The notes beneath the pieces were generated by a model. It ran no database searches and was not told the DNA's origin. It worked only from the letters and a program-made list of their open reading frames with translations. A stretch of 64,000 bases of DNA from Chloranthus sessilifolius (taxonomy: Eukaryota; Streptophyta; Magnoliopsida; Chloranthales; Chloranthaceae): NCBI GenBank assembly GCA_021018995.1, contig CM037593.1:6724088-6788087 (forward strand). The letters are read 5' to 3'. Made by a program: the position numbers and the translations under genes. Of the stretch, positions 34,305 to 46,770 are shown one piece after another; the stretch's first letter is position 1, and every line of letters starts with the position of its first letter.

Positions 34305-34884
34305 GCAGCAATAGAAGATGTAGAACATACAAGCAGCAGTACCATCGAGTTTAGGGTTTTAGATATAACAGCCAAAGCTAAGATGCTTCAAGATCTGAAT
34401 GAAAATCTCTAGAGGAAGATGAGAGCAAAATATTGGTTCTCCTTTTTTTGCTAAAAAAAACCCGTTGTATCATAAAGTTTTGACCAACAGTAAATATAAA
34501 GCAAAATCCCAATCATTCTTTGTCCTTTTTTTGTGTCATTTGTAATGTTGTGAAACATATGGCGTTGCTTCTTTAGCATTGCGACAAAATATGGTTTTTG
34601 TTTTTTTTTAAATATGCGGATGATATGCATTTTTTGCTATAGCGTACTAAACGTGTATTTTTGAATAAAATGCGTATTTTTGTATTGTATGTGTATTTCG
34701 CATATTAAATGCATTTTTGGCATATTAAATATTTTTTACCATATAATTAAAAAGCTGTTTTATTTTTATTTTTAAAAAATTAATATTATCTCGTTTTTCC
34801 TGATTTTTCCTTTTTTTTTCTAGAAGTTCAAGGAGGAGGCAATTGACAGAACCAGTAGCCCTGATGGAAGGCACCGGTTGCTTC
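34305..34884 (+). other. Intron e spacer
   Basis: AT-rich non-coding stretch of about 580 bp. No gene is seen. Confidence 0.5.
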
Positions 34885-35691
34885 TGTGACGTACCAATTT
34901 TCCCTTTTCCACAAAATCCTGTACAATATTTTTTTGTTCTTTCTTACACTTGAAACTGGGGAAAAATCGAACCGTCGGATCGCACTTCACAATCCGAATA
35001 CAAAAATTTCTTGATACACCTATAAAATGTAGAATCAAAGCAAAGATACATATGACAAAATAAAGGTTTCCTTCTATACATAACAACTAAACAAGAGGCC
35101 CAAATGAAACCACCAATGATGGCCAATCATTACCCAAAACAGTGGCTTACAAAACATATTTACAAAAACTGTGTCATTGGATCATATTATAGGACGTACC
35201 AAGTCCAAGTCAAGAAGTACACAACTAAACCCAAAGTGCTCCTAGTCCAACGCCAGCACCTAGGGTAGAATTCTCCAAACTGGAGATCCCATTCCTCTCT
35301 TGGGTACCTGATCCAGATCTACACCTGTGATGTATAGTCGGGGTGAGCTAACAGTTTAAGTTCGGTAAGGGAAAGCTCAATGAAAATGCACATTTCATCA
35401 TATAAAATCATAGATTCAATGATAGAATTGAAAGATAATTCAAAAATGGAATTTCACGGAAATAACTGGAATTTATATCAAAATGGAATCTCAAAGAAAT
35501 TTCAATAGTCTACGATGGTGTGTTACATAAAGATCAAAGTCGTAAAATTTGAGGTTTTCAAGTGTTGTCTAATTTCTTGCTCACATACGTGTTTCACATG
35601 CAACTTATCATCTCATGCATTACTTAATGCAATAACTTAAATTCTTCCAAGCATAATATAGCATTGGGAGTCACAAATTTTCCGATGGGAA

Positions 35692-36695
35692 TGACGTAGG
35701 ACAACACCCTAAACTACGTGAATGTAGTCCTCCATGTGAAGAGATCACGTTTGGTTCGAGTAGGGTTCAGCCTTTGCGCTAGATCCATTAGGTTGCAGCG
35801 CGGATCGATCCTAGAGATAGAACTCTAGGCTTTCGCAGATTAGGGCGCTCACGATTCAGGGATGGAATCTCTGGTCCTTCTATGGTTTACGGGATTGGGT
35901 CAAATCAATGGAGTAGGGGAAAGCTAGGGTTTTGGGAGTCGGGTATTTGGATGGGAGATGGCAGATTTGGGTTGTTTGAATTAAAGCGAGAAAGATAGAT
36001 TAAAAGGATAAAATAGACAAGGATAGATTGTGGGCTTCACACCCTTGGCTTTACACCAAACCTTCTTGGGAAGAAGAATCACTCTCCAAAAGTAAACACT
36101 TATTCATTCAATAATTAATAACTAATTACATTGTTTAACTTAAGGACCTTATATAGGAGTCCTCTCAAACGAGAATAAAACCCTAAATCAACAACCAAAA
36201 GGACAAGTATGCCCCTAACAATTAAGTTCGAAATTAAAAAATACCAAAATAAAAAAAAATGCGTGATTTTGATCGATCGATCGAAAGTGACACTCGATCG
36301 ATTGAAATTGAAATTCGATTGATCGAAAGTGAAATTTGATCGATCGAAAAAACATATATCAAAATTTGCCGCAGAAATTTGATCGATCGAAATTTAAACT
36401 CGATCGATCGAATGGAAATTTGATCGATCGAGTATATAATTCGATCGATTGAATTATATACTCCATAACATGTGTCTTTCCTCTCGCTGTTGTTCAATCG
36501 ATTGAAATAGGACTTCGATCGATCAAGAATTTCGATCGATTGAAATTGCAATTCGATCGATCGAATTTGTTGTGTTCCTCCAATTTCTCTAAAATTTCAT
36601 CTTTCGCCTAGTTCTGATTTCCATTCCGCTTCTTTCGACGTCGGTATACACGAAACGGTCCATATCCATTGTCTACGATGTCGGCATCCTCGTCA
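35692..36695 (-). repeat. Element C 3' LTR
   Basis: TGACGTAGGAC to ...CCTCGTCA. It lacks about 104 bp present in the other LTR just after GTGAATG. It holds the largest ATCGATCGA palindrome array of the window (36270-36565) and a TATA box at 36147-36156 (minus). Confidence 0.9.
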
Positions 36696-37132
36696 ATTCT
36701 CCCGGGCCGAAAAGGCTTCATCACCGATGAAGCGGCGTCGTGATAGCGCTCGAGCATGTCGGGGTCCAGGCGTCGCACTTCGTCTTCAGCTAACCATGAG
36801 TTCTCGGAGTCCGACTTTCCTAACCACTTGACCAAGTACTTTTGAATTCCGCCCCCATGGGTGGATATCGCCAAATCATCTAAGATCTCTTCGATCATCT
36901 CTACCGCCATGGGGAAGGAAGGGTAGGGATTGTAGGTGGGTATTCTGCCTCTGGCTGCTTTGGTAGGGGTTGTGAGGGGTGTCAACAAAGAAGGCACTGT
37001 GTCCTCCACATTGAATGTAGAGCTGACCCCTATATCCGATGGAAGCTTGAGAACATATGCATTAGGCCCGCTCCTTGCCACAATTCTAAAAGGTCCAGTA
37101 CAACGGGTTTGATGTTTCTTTGCGGCTCCCAA
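36608..37132 (-). pseudogene. Element C copy 2: integrase end, chromodomain, LTR-encoded tail
   Basis: An open frame of 174 residues on the minus strand. It includes the GPY/F-type module (TGPFRIVARSGPNAYVLKLP) and the chromodomain-like IQKYLVKWLGKSDSENSWL, then EVRRLDPDMLERYHD. The last 30 or so residues (from RIDEDADIVD through GYGPFRVYRRRKKRNGNQN) cross the LTR border at 36695 and are encoded by the 3' LTR. This is the best-preserved example of the LTR-encoded tail. The basic YRRRKKRNG stretch resembles a nuclear-localisation or nucleic-acid-binding segment; that role is inference. Confidence 0.87.
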
Positions 37133-38380
37133 TGGGAACCGCTAGGCCTAACCTGAACCATTACATAATCTCAAACCTGGAATTTTTTGAAGCGCCTATG
37201 CGCATCTGCAAATATTTTATACTGTTCATTACTTGCATTAATTCTTTTTCTAATTTCAGCATGCAATGCATGTATATGCTGTGCAAATGATCGATGGGTG
37301 TTCTAGGCCTATGACCAAGGACGACCTCAAAAGGACTCATACCTAGGGACCTATTGACTGAATTGTTGTATGCAAACTCGGTTATAGACAAAGTAGAATC
37401 CCAAGTCCTAGGGTGATCACCAATAAGACAACGGAGAAGATTACCTAAGTTCCTATTGGTGGACTCCGTTTGGCCATCTGTTTGAGGATGATAGGCCGAA
37501 GAGAATTGGAGCATGGTACTCATCATGTGCCAGAAGGTTTTCCAGAAATAACTGATAAACTTCACATCCCGATCCGACACAATCGTATGGGGTAACCTAT
37601 GTAGACGCACAACCTCCCCGAAAAATAATTTGGTTATGTGAGCCGCATCGGAGGTTTTAGAGCAGGGTATAAAGTGGGCCATCTTGGAAAAGCGGTCCAC
37701 TACCACAAAATGGAATCGTGCTTCCGTTGGGTCTTTGGAAGTCCGAGCACGAAATTCATAGAGATGTCTTGCCACTGAGTATGCGGCACGGGTAAAGGGG
37801 TGTACAAGCCGGTATTCTGTTTAATATGCTTCGCAAGTTGGCATGTACGACATTGTTTTACGACCCTAGAGACATCTCTCACTAGGCTAGGCCAATAGAA
37901 CCAATCCTCAACAAGGGCACTGGTTTTATCGCGCCCAAAATGTCCGGCAATCCATCCGGCATGTAACTCTCAGATGAGGAAGTCACGCAAAGAAGTACGA
38001 GGGATACACAAGTGATTTCCTTTGAACAAATACCCATTCAGCAGGGTATATTCGGAGTTAATGTTGTTTGGATTTTCAAGGAAAGCAGTGTATTATGCCC
38101 CGAAATCTGGGCAATCAGGATAATTTTGTTTCAACAACTCAAATTCGATGGCCTCGGTGCTCATAGACTGCAAAGTCGCCACTCGACGACTAAGCGCATC
38201 AGTGGCCTTGTTCTCGGCACCAGCCTTATGCTTCAATACGAATGTGAACCCTTGAAGGTACCCGAGCCACTTCGCATGCCTCCGGTTCAACTTTTTCTGG
38301 GAAGCAAGGAAGCGTAAGGCTTCGTAGTCAGAAAATAACACAAATTCCTGCGATCTCAGGTAATGTTTCCAATACCACAA
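37133..38380 (-). pseudogene. Element C copy 2 integrase core and RNase H end
   Basis: Minus strand. RNase H end (DYEALRFLASQKKLNRRHAK, DALSRR), zinc-binding CRTCQLAKHI, core [51 protein letters not shown]. Several frameshifts separate the frames at 37161-37775, 37700-37882 and 38093-38380. Confidence 0.83.
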
Positions 38381-39260
38381 AGATCAGACGACCGCATAAA
38401 ACTCCTTGTCATAGGTGGACTATTTATGTTTTGCCTCATTAAGCTTCTCACTAAAATAAGCCACAGGGTGGCCCTCTTGGCTTGACACTCCGCCTATACC
38501 TACACCCGATGCGTTACATTCTACTTCAAAGACTTTAGAAAAGTCCGGTAGGCGCATGATGGGTGTGGTAACCATTTTCTCTTTTATCTCGGCAAAGGCC
38601 TTCGTCGAGGCTTTGCTCCACGGGAGCTCCCCTTTCCTCATGCAATCGGTAATGAGAGCCATGATGGTGCTAAAGTTCAGAATGAAGCGACGATAAAACG
38701 TGGCCAAACCGTGGAAGCTACGGACTTCATGAATATTCCGAGGTTCGGGCCACTCCGCAATGGCCTTAACCTTCGCAGGGTCTGCAACCATCCCGTCTAC
38801 CGAGACAATGAATCCCAAGAATACAACCGAGTGCTGCATAAAGGTGCACTTCTTGAGATTCACGTATAACCTCTCTCCCCTCAAGGTTTTGCAAACCAAC
38901 CTCAGGTGGATAATGTGTTGTTCCTTGTCTGGGCTGTAAATCAGGATGTCATCAAAGTATACGACAAGGAATTTGCTAAGGAATGGCCTTAGCACTTGGG
39001 TCATGAGGCTCATAAATGTGCTCGGGGCATTGGAAAGCCAAAAGGCATGACCATCCACTCAAAAAGACCGTCTTTGGTCTTGAAGGCGATTTTTCATTCA
39101 TCGCCAGGGTGAATACGCACCTGGTGGTAGCCACTTTTAAGGTCTATCTTGGAAAAGATAATGGCTCCAACCATCATGTCAAGCATGTCATCAAGCCGCG
39201 GTATGGGAAACCGATATTTAACAATGATCTTATTAATCGCACGGCTATCCACACACATAC
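38381..39260 (-). pseudogene. Element C copy 2 reverse transcriptase
   Basis: Minus strand. Frame 38420-39058 reads [29 protein letters not shown] with an intact Asp pair, [11 protein letters not shown] and FYRRFI. The upstream part around [11 protein letters not shown] lies in another frame after a short deletion at MPFG. Confidence 0.83.
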
Positions 39261-39261
39261 A

Positions 39262-40025
39262 CTATGTACCATCTTTCTTAGGCGTGAGTAATGCTGGTAC
39301 AACACACGGGCTCAAACTCTCTTGTATGAACCCCTTTTGGAGGAGGTCACTAACTTGCCGAGTCAACTCGGCGTGCTCTACCAGATTCAACCTGTAGTGG
39401 GGCAGGTTCGGTAATGTAGATCCGGGAACTAAGTCAGTTGCGTGTTGAATGTCACGCATGGGAGGGAGCTCATCAGGTAAGTCTTCGGGGAAGACATCCG
39501 CAAATTCATTCAGTATGGGCTCTACCTCCTTGGGGTACTCACAGACTGACTCATAAGTACTCTCAACAGTGACAACGACATACACGACACTCTCATCTAA
39601 CGATGCCCTCTCGAACTCTGAAGGGCTCACAATGTTGATGGCCTTGGATTGACCTTCCTTCTTCTCAACTCTATTGACCGATGGTGCTTTGGGAGCTAAA
39701 GGGCTAAGCGTGATTTTCTTGCCCTTGTAATTGAACGTGCAAATGTTAGATCGACCAAAAATGGTCACGTTCAAATCATAGAGCTATGGCCTCCCTAAGA
39801 TAATGTGGCTTATATCCATCGACACCACATTGCACCGTAAGGTGTCTGAGTATGAACCCAATTGTATGGGTACACGGCACCTTTGAGATATGAGAATGGA
39901 TGAGGAGTCAGCCCATGCGACTTTGTAAGGTCTCGGGTGAGCTTCAGGTGTAAGCCCTAAGCGGGTGACGGTATGTTTTGACACCACATTGGTGCAACTT
40001 CCGCTATCCATGATTACCCTACAAC
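39262..40025 (-). pseudogene. Element C copy 2 protease and RT N terminus
   Basis: Minus strand. MDSGSCTNVVSKHTVTRLGL opens the protease, which ends GHIILGRP with a stop. It is followed by MNVTIFGRSNICTFNYKG and the linker to [11 protein letters not shown]. The catalytic DSG is present. The N-terminal edge abuts the solo LTR at 40031. Confidence 0.83.
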
Positions 40026-40030
40026 TCTTT

Positions 40031-41127
40031 TGACGCAGGACGGTACCCTAAACTACGTGAATGCGATGATTGATTTTACCGAAATTAAATTGAATTAAAT
40101 TAAACAATAAAACTCTCAAAATATATTTTGAATACCTCAGGCTTTCATAGTATTCCATGGGAGGTTCACGCTTAATTCAGGCAGGGTTCAGTTCGGGCGT
40201 TAGATCCGTTAGGTTGCAGCATGGATCGTTCCTAGAGATAGGACTCTAGATTTCCAGATTAAGGTGCTTATAATGCAATGATGGAATCTCTGGTTCTCGG
40301 GTTATTTATGGCTGGGTTTAACAGTCTGATGGAGACTACGATGGTTGAATCGGATCGATTCAATGGTTTAGGGAAAAGCTAGGGCTTAGGATTTCAAAAG
40401 GATGATGGCTGAATTAAGGTTGTGGGATCAACACAACAGAGAAGATAAGATAGATAGATAGAAGATAGATTTTGTGGGCTTCGCACCCTTGGCTTCACAC
40501 CAAACCCTTCTCGGGAAGAAGAATCACTCTTCAAAGAAACTCATCTCAAGTTCCAAAAGCAAACACTCATTCATTCAATAATCAATAATTATTACATTGT
40601 TCAATTTAAGGACCTTATTTAGGAGTCCTTTCAATAAAAGAAAACCCTAAAACAAATACTAAATAAAAGACAAATAAACCCTCAAAACAAAAGTTCGAAT
40701 TTGGACTTCAAAAATAACTAAACAACCCGGCGCGATTTCGATCAATCGAAATTGAAATTCGATCGAAATTGGAATTCGATCGATCAAAAGTGAAAATCGA
40801 TCGATCAAAATTTATACATATAAAATATCGCCGTTGACATTCGATTGATCGACTTTTACTTTTGATCGATCGAATATTCCATTCGATCGGCCAAAATATC
40901 ACTTCAGAACTATATAATTCTGTCAATGTCGTTCGATCGATCGAAATGGGACTTCGACCGATCGAAATTTCAATTCGATCGATTGAATTGGCTGATTCCT
41001 CCAAATTTTCCATCTTTCGCCAACTTTTACCTCTTTCACCTATCTCTGATTTTCATTCCGCTTCTTCTGATGTTAGTACATGCGAAAAGGTCCATATCCC
41101 ATGTCTACGATGTCGGCGTCCCTATCA
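40031..41127 (-). mobile_element. Solo LTR inside element C copy 2
   Basis: TGACGCAGGACGG to ...CCCTATCA, flanked by the exact TSD TCTTT at 40026-40030 and 41128-41132. It is related to, but distinct from, the LTRs of A and C. The palindrome array is at 40733-40990. The coding tail at its minus-strand start is broken by a stop (at the position of the first Arg of YRRR). The TATA box is degraded (TTATTTAGG). Confidence 0.9.
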
Positions 41128-41132
41128 TCTTT

Positions 41133-42368
41133 GTCCCATATGTGACAAATGTGTGGAAGATGTTCTCCCTCCGCCAATCCTCCTTTTCATCCCGTTGAGG
41201 TTTTGCAAAGGCACACCTCACAACTAGAGCACGACCCATGTCATCACCTTCCTCGTCACTAGGTGTGGCATTCGGCTCAAAGACCTCTTCTTCATAAACT
41301 CCTTCACTTTCTTCTTCTCCGTCGATGAAGAGATTCCTTTGTGGGTCTCTTGTGGGGCATTGGGCTGCAAAGTGTCCCAATCCTTGACATTTATAACACT
41401 TGACATGAGACCCACTCTTCGAGGATTCTCCGGCTACACCCTTACCTTTGTCAAACCTCACATTGGTAGATGTGGATTGTGTGGGTTTGGTAGGCGGGTT
41501 TCCAGCACTAGATCTCACTTCGCCGGTACGGAGTTGACCGGGGTGAAAATCAGATCGCCTAGTTACCGTCATTTTCAAATATCGTTCAAGGTCTTGAACG
41601 ACGGTGTAACAATCGACGAGAGTCTCCACAGGGTGGGAGACTAACTCTTTTTGCAAGTCAAGTCTCAATTCGGTACGAAATTTGGATAGAGTGACTTGAG
41701 GGTCTTCGGATACCTTGGCTCTCATCATGAATTCTTCAAATTTGCCAATGTAATCCGAAACGGGCATACTACCTTGGCGCAGATTTTGCCATTGGTCGAG
41801 GAGACGATGGTAGTATGAAGAAGGAACGTACTTCTCTGTAAGTCGTTCCTTCATGTCCTCCCAACGGGTAAATGGGAGTACAACCCGCATTTGTTCTGAT
41901 GCGTTCAACGTTGACCCAAAAGAGTCGGGCTTGGCCTATGAGCTTCATTTTAGCAAGTCTAGAACACCTCTCATCGCTCATGCCAAACCACTCAAAGTGC
42001 TGGTCCATATCGGATAACCAATCGAGGAAGACTTGAGGGTCTAATCTTCCATCGAAAGTTGGAAACTCAACTCAGACATTCTTGAGGAGTCTTCCTTCCG
42101 GGTCGTAGTCATCTCCATGATGATCTAACCTATGGTTCCGGTTCCAATTATGTTGGTAGCCATTTTGTTCGAAGCGTGGACCATTACGCTCACGGGGTGG
42201 TTCGAGGTACTCAACACCCTCATCTAACCGATTGACTCGGTCTAACAACCTCTCATTAGACATTTCAAGAGTCCTTTGGGCTGTCTCCATGGCAGTCATT
42301 CGATCATTAATCGATTTTAGATCAGCCCTCATGCCGTTAAGAGCTTCGGCAATCCCACTCATGTCCAT
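41133..42368 (-). pseudogene. Element C copy 2 gag
   Basis: Minus strand. The Met at about 42368 (MDMSGIAEALNGM), coiled-coil-like N terminus, WFGMSDERCSRLAKMKLIGQ, then ERLTEKYVPSSYYHRLLDQW and the zinc knuckle CYKCQGLGHFAAQC. One frameshift lies near 41900. It ends in WRRENIFHTF before the solo LTR. Confidence 0.85.
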
Positions 42369-42833
42369 GGTGATACAGTTCACTAATTGACCGGCTCTAG
42401 AATGGAATGCAAGATGAACCATGACGTAATCTCCAACCTGGAATTCCTTGAAGCGCCTGTGTGCATCCGCAGATATTTTGTATTGTTCATTGCTAGCATT
42501 AATTGTTTTTCTAATTTCGGCATGCAATTCATGTATATGCTGTGCAAATGAATCGGCTGTCTCAGAAACTCTATAAGATGCTGACATGGGAATAAGATCA
42601 ATTGGTGTTCTAGGCCTATGACCAAGGACGACCTCAAAAGGACTCATACCTAGGTACCTATTGATTGAATTGTTGTATGCAAACTTGGCTAAAGGCAAAA
42701 TAGAATCCCAAGTCCTAGGGTGATCACCAACAAGACAACGGAGGAGATTACCTAAACTCTTATTGGTGGACTCCGTTTGGCCATCTGTTTGAGGATGATA
42801 GGCCGACGAAAATTGGAGCATGGTACCCATCAT
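42072..42833 (-). CDS. In-frame integrase-gag fusion at the copy 1/copy 2 junction
   Basis: An open frame of 253 residues. Residues 1 to about 138 are integrase ([44 protein letters not shown]). A short stretch translated from gag leader DNA (HLAFHSRAG region) comes next, and then gag from MDMSGIAEALNGM to GRLLKNV. The junction lies in TGAAC, shared by the integrase and leader sequences. Whether it was ever translated is unknown; it starts inside the integrase and has no promoter of its own. Confidence 0.8.
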   Translation of the reverse strand: MMGTMLQFSSAYHPQTDGQTESTNKSLGNLLRCLVGDHPRTWDSILPLAKFAYNNSINRYLGMSPFEVVLGHRPRTPIDLIPMSASYRVSETADSFAQHIHELHAEIRKTINASNEQYKISADAHRRFKEFQVGDYVMVHLAFHSRAGQLVNCITMDMSGIAEALNGMRADLKSINDRMTAMETAQRTLEMSNERLLDRVNRLDEGVEYLEPPRERNGPRFEQNGYQHNWNRNHRLDHHGDDYDPEGRLLKNV

Positions 42834-44069
42834 GTGCCATAAAGTTTTTCAGAAATAACTGGTAAATCTCACATCTCGATCCGACACAATCGTCTGGCGT
42901 AAACCATGTAGACGAACAACCTCCCCGAAAAATAATTTGGCTATGTGAGCCGCATCAGAGGTTTTAAAACAGCGTATGAAGTGGGCCATCTTGGAGAAGC
43001 GGTCCATTACCACAAAAATGGAATCGTGCTTTCGTTGAGTCTTTGGAAGCCCAAGCACGAAATCCATAGAGACGTCTTGCCACGGGGTGTGCGGCACGGG
43101 TAAAGGGGTGTACAAGCCGGTGCTTTGTTTGATATGCTTCGCAACTTGGCATGTACGACATTGTTTTACGATCCTAGAGACATCTCTCACAAGGCTAGGC
43201 CAATAGAACCTATCGTCAACAAGCGCACTAGTTTTATCGTGTCCAAAATATCCGGCAATCCCTCCGGCATGTAATTCCCAGATGAGGAAATCACACAAAG
43301 AAGTACGAGGGATGCATAAACGATTGCCTTTGAATAAATACCCATCTAACAGGGTATGCTCAGAGTTAATGTTGTTTGGATTCTCAAGGAAAGCAGTGTA
43401 TTCTGCCTCGAAATCTGGGCAATCAGGATAATCTTGTTTCAACTGCTTAAATCCGACGACCTCGGTGCTCATAGACTGCAAAGTCGTCACTCGACGACTA
43501 AGCGCATCAGCAGCCTTGTTTTCGGTACTAGCCTTATGCTTCAAAACAAATGTGAACCCTTGGAGGTACTTGACCCACTTCGCGTGCCTCGGGTTTAACT
43601 TTTTCTGGGAAGCAAGGAAACATAAGGCCTCGTGGCCAGAAAATAACACAAATTCCTGCGGTCTCAGGTAATGTTTCCAATACCACAGAGATCGTACGAC
43701 CGCATAAAACTCCTTGTCATAGGTGGAGTATTTCTGCTTTGCCTCATTGAGTTTCTCACTAAAATAGGCCACAGGGTGACCTTCTTGGCTTAACACTCTG
43801 CTTATGCCTACACCCGATGCGTCACATGCTACTTCGAAGACTTTAGAAAAGTCTGATAGGCGCATGACTGGTGCAGTAACCATTTTCTCTTTTATCTCGG
43901 CAAAGGCCCTCGTCGCTGCTTTGCTCCACAGGAACTCTCCTTTTCTCATGCAATCGGTAATGAGAGCTATGATGGTGCTAAAATTTCGGATGAAGCAAAT
44001 GATAAAACGTGGCCAAACTGTGGAAGCTATCGACTTCATGAATATTCCGAGGTTCGGGCCACTCCACAA
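42834..44069 (-). pseudogene. Element C copy 1 RNase H and integrase
   Basis: Minus-strand frame 42849-44069. RNase H (VACDASGVGI, YSTYDKEFYAVVRSLWYWK, HEALCFLASQ, ADALSRRV). Integrase zinc region (YFGHDKTSALVDDRFYWPSL, QCRTCQVAKHI) and core ([26 protein letters not shown]). Asp is kept in both core motifs. A stop separates it from the fusion ORF downstream. Confidence 0.85.
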
Positions 44070-44769
44070 TGGCCTTAACCTTCGTAGGGCCCGCGACCAT
44101 CTCGCCTACCGAGACAATGAATCCCAAGAATACAACAGAGTGCTGCATGAAGGTGCACTTCTTGAGATTTGCGTATAGCCTTTCTCCCCTCAAGGTTTCG
44201 CAAACCAACCTCAGGTGGATAATGTGTTGCTCCTTGTCTGAACTGTAAATCAGAATGTCATCAAAGTATACGACAAGGAACTTTCCAAGGAATGGCCTCA
44301 ACACTTGGGTCATGAGCCTCATAAATGTACTCGGGGCATTGGAAAGCCCAAAAGGCATGACCATCTACTCATAAAAACCGTCTTTGGTCTTGAAGGTGGT
44401 TTTCCATTCATCGTCAGGGCGAATACGAACCTGATGGTAACCACTTTTAAGGTCTATCTTGGAAAAGATAGTGGCTCCAACCATCATGTCAAGCATGTCA
44501 TCAAGCTGTGGTATGGGAAACCGATATTTAATAGTGATCTTATTAATTGCTCGGCTATCCACACACATGCGCCATGTACCATCTTTTTTAGGCGTGAGTA
44601 ATGCTGGTACAACACACGGGCTCAGACTCTCTTGTATGAACCCCTTTTGAAGGAACTCACTGACTTGCCGAGTCAACTCGGCGTGCTCAACCGGGTTCAA
44701 CCTGTAGTGGGGCAGGTTCGGTAATGTCGATCCGGGAACTAGGTCCATTGCGTGTTGAATGTCACGCAT
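43978..44769 (-). pseudogene. Element C copy 1 reverse transcriptase
   Basis: Minus strand. Two frames split by a single stop: 44365-44769 ([33 protein letters not shown]) and 43978-44364 ([28 protein letters not shown] intact). This is the least damaged RT in the window. Confidence 0.87.
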
Positions 44770-45445
44770 GTGAGGGAGCTCATTGGGTAAGTCTTAGGGA
44801 AAGACATCCGTATATTCTTTCAGGATGGGCTCTACCTCCTTGTGGTACTCACAGGCTGATTCAGAAGTACTCTCAACAGTAACAACAACATATACAACAC
44901 TCATCTTTCGATGCTCTCTCAAACTCTGAAGGGGTCACAGTATTGATGGCTTTGGTTTGACCTCCCTTCTTCTCAACTCTGTTGACTGATGGTGCTTTGA
45001 GAGCCAAAGGGTTAAGAGTGATTTTCTTGCCCTTGTAATTGAACGTACAAACGTTAGATTGCCCAAAAATGGTCACGTTCAAATCATAGAGTCATGGCCT
45101 CCCTAATATAATGTGGCCCACATCCATCAGCACCACATCGCACCACAAGGTGTCAGAGTATGAACCCAACTGTATGGGTATACGACACCTCTGAGATACG
45201 GGAATGGATGAGGAGTCAACCCATGCGACTTTGTAAGGTCTCGGGTGGACTTTAGGTGTAAGCCCTAAGCGGGTGACGGTATGTTCTGACACCACATTGG
45301 TGCAGCTTCCGCTATCCACGATAACCCTACAACTCTTCGTCCCACATGTGGCAAAGGTGTGGAAGATGTTCTCCCTTCGCCAATCCTCTTTTTCATCCCG
45401 TTGAGGTTGTGCAAAAGCACACCTCACAACTAGAGCGCGGCCCAT
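44770..45445 (-). pseudogene. Element C copy 1 protease
   Basis: Minus-strand frame 45092-45445 with RVIVDSGSCTNVVSEHTV and GHIILGRP. It is followed by MNVTIFGQSNVCTFNYKG (44873-45082) and a frameshifted linker to RT. Confidence 0.83.
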
Positions 45446-46576
45446 GTCATTACCTTCCTCGTCACTAGGTGTGGCATTCGGCTCAAAGACTTCTTCCTCA
45501 TAAACTCCTTCACTTTCATCTCCTTTTTCGTCGATGAAGAGATTCTTTTGTGGGTCCCTTGTGGGTCATTGGGCAGCAAAGTGATCCAATCCTTGACATT
45601 TATAGCATTTGGCATGAGACCCACTCTTCGAGGATTCTCCGGCTACACCCTTACCTTTGTCAAACCTCACATTGGTAGATGTGGGTTGCGTGGGTTTGGC
45701 AGGCGGGTTTCCAGCACTAGATTTCACTTCACCGGTTCGGAATTGACTGGAGTGAAAATCAGATCGCCTAGTCACGATCATTTTTAAATATCGTTCAAGG
45801 TCTTGAACGACGGTGTAACATTCGGCGAAAGTCTCAACAGGGTGGGAGACTAACTCTTTTTGCAGGTCAAGTTTCAATCCGATGCGAAATTTGGATAGAG
45901 TGACTTGAGGGTCTTCTGATACTTTGGCTCTCATCATGAACTCTTCAAATTTGCCAATGTAATCCGATACGGGCATACTACCTTGGCGCAGATTTTGCCA
46001 TTGGTGAAGGAGACGATGGTAGTATGAAGAAGGAACATACTTCTCTGTAAGTCGTTCCTTCATGTCCTCCCAATGGGTAATGGGAGTACAACTCGCATTC
46101 GTTTTGATGCGTTCAACGTTGACCCAAAAGAGTCAAGCTTGGCCAATGAGCTTCATTTTAGCAAGTCTAACACATCTTTCATTGCTCATGCCAAACCACT
46201 CAAAGTGTTGGCCCATATTGGATAACCAATCGAGGAAGACCTGAGGGTCTAGTCTTCTATCGAAAGTTGGGAACTCAACTCGGACATTTTTGAGGAGTCT
46301 CCCTTCCGGGTCGTAGTCATCTCCATGATGATCTAACCTATGGTTCCGGTTCCGATTATGTTGGTAGCCGTTTTGTTCGAATCGAGGACCATTACGCTCA
46401 CGGGGTGGTTCAAAGTCCTCATCACCCTCGTCTAACCGATTGACTCGGTCTAACAACCTCTCATTGAATGTTTCGAGAGTCCTTTGGGCTATCTCCAAGG
46501 TAGTCATTTGATCATTGATCGATTTTAGATTAGCCCTCATGCCGTTAAGAGCTTCGGCAATCCCACTCATGTCCAT
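45430..46576 (-). pseudogene. Element C copy 1 gag
   Basis: Minus strand. Met about 46576 (MDMSGIAEALNGM) to LIGQA in one frame, a frame change near 46130, then MKERLTEKYVPSSYYHRLL and the zinc knuckle CYKCQGLDHFAAQ, with a stop where Cys is expected. N-terminal gag is about 90 percent identical by eye to copy 2. Confidence 0.84.
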
Positions 46577-46754
46577 GGTGATACGGTTCACTAATGACTG
46601 GGTTCTAAAATGGAATGCAAAATGAACTGACAATGAAGGGGGACTTTTGACAAACATGTGATGTGCACACTTTGGCCAAAACAGAAATAATATGCGAAGA
46701 AAATTAAAGTGCAATGAATTCAATGTCACAGTATGCCCTAACCTAGAACTTAGG

Positions 46755-46766
46755 GCTCTAATACCA
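46755..46766 (-). other. Primer-binding site of element C
   Basis: TGGTATTAGAGC on the minus strand, 4 bp inside the 5' LTR; one base off the initiator-Met-tRNA site. No second primer site exists before copy 2. Confidence 0.85.
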
Positions 46767-46770
46767 AAAC

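Noticed and set aside
36234-36551. Minus-strand ORF rich in SIDRISIS
   Set aside because: It is the ATCGATCGA palindrome array read as protein.
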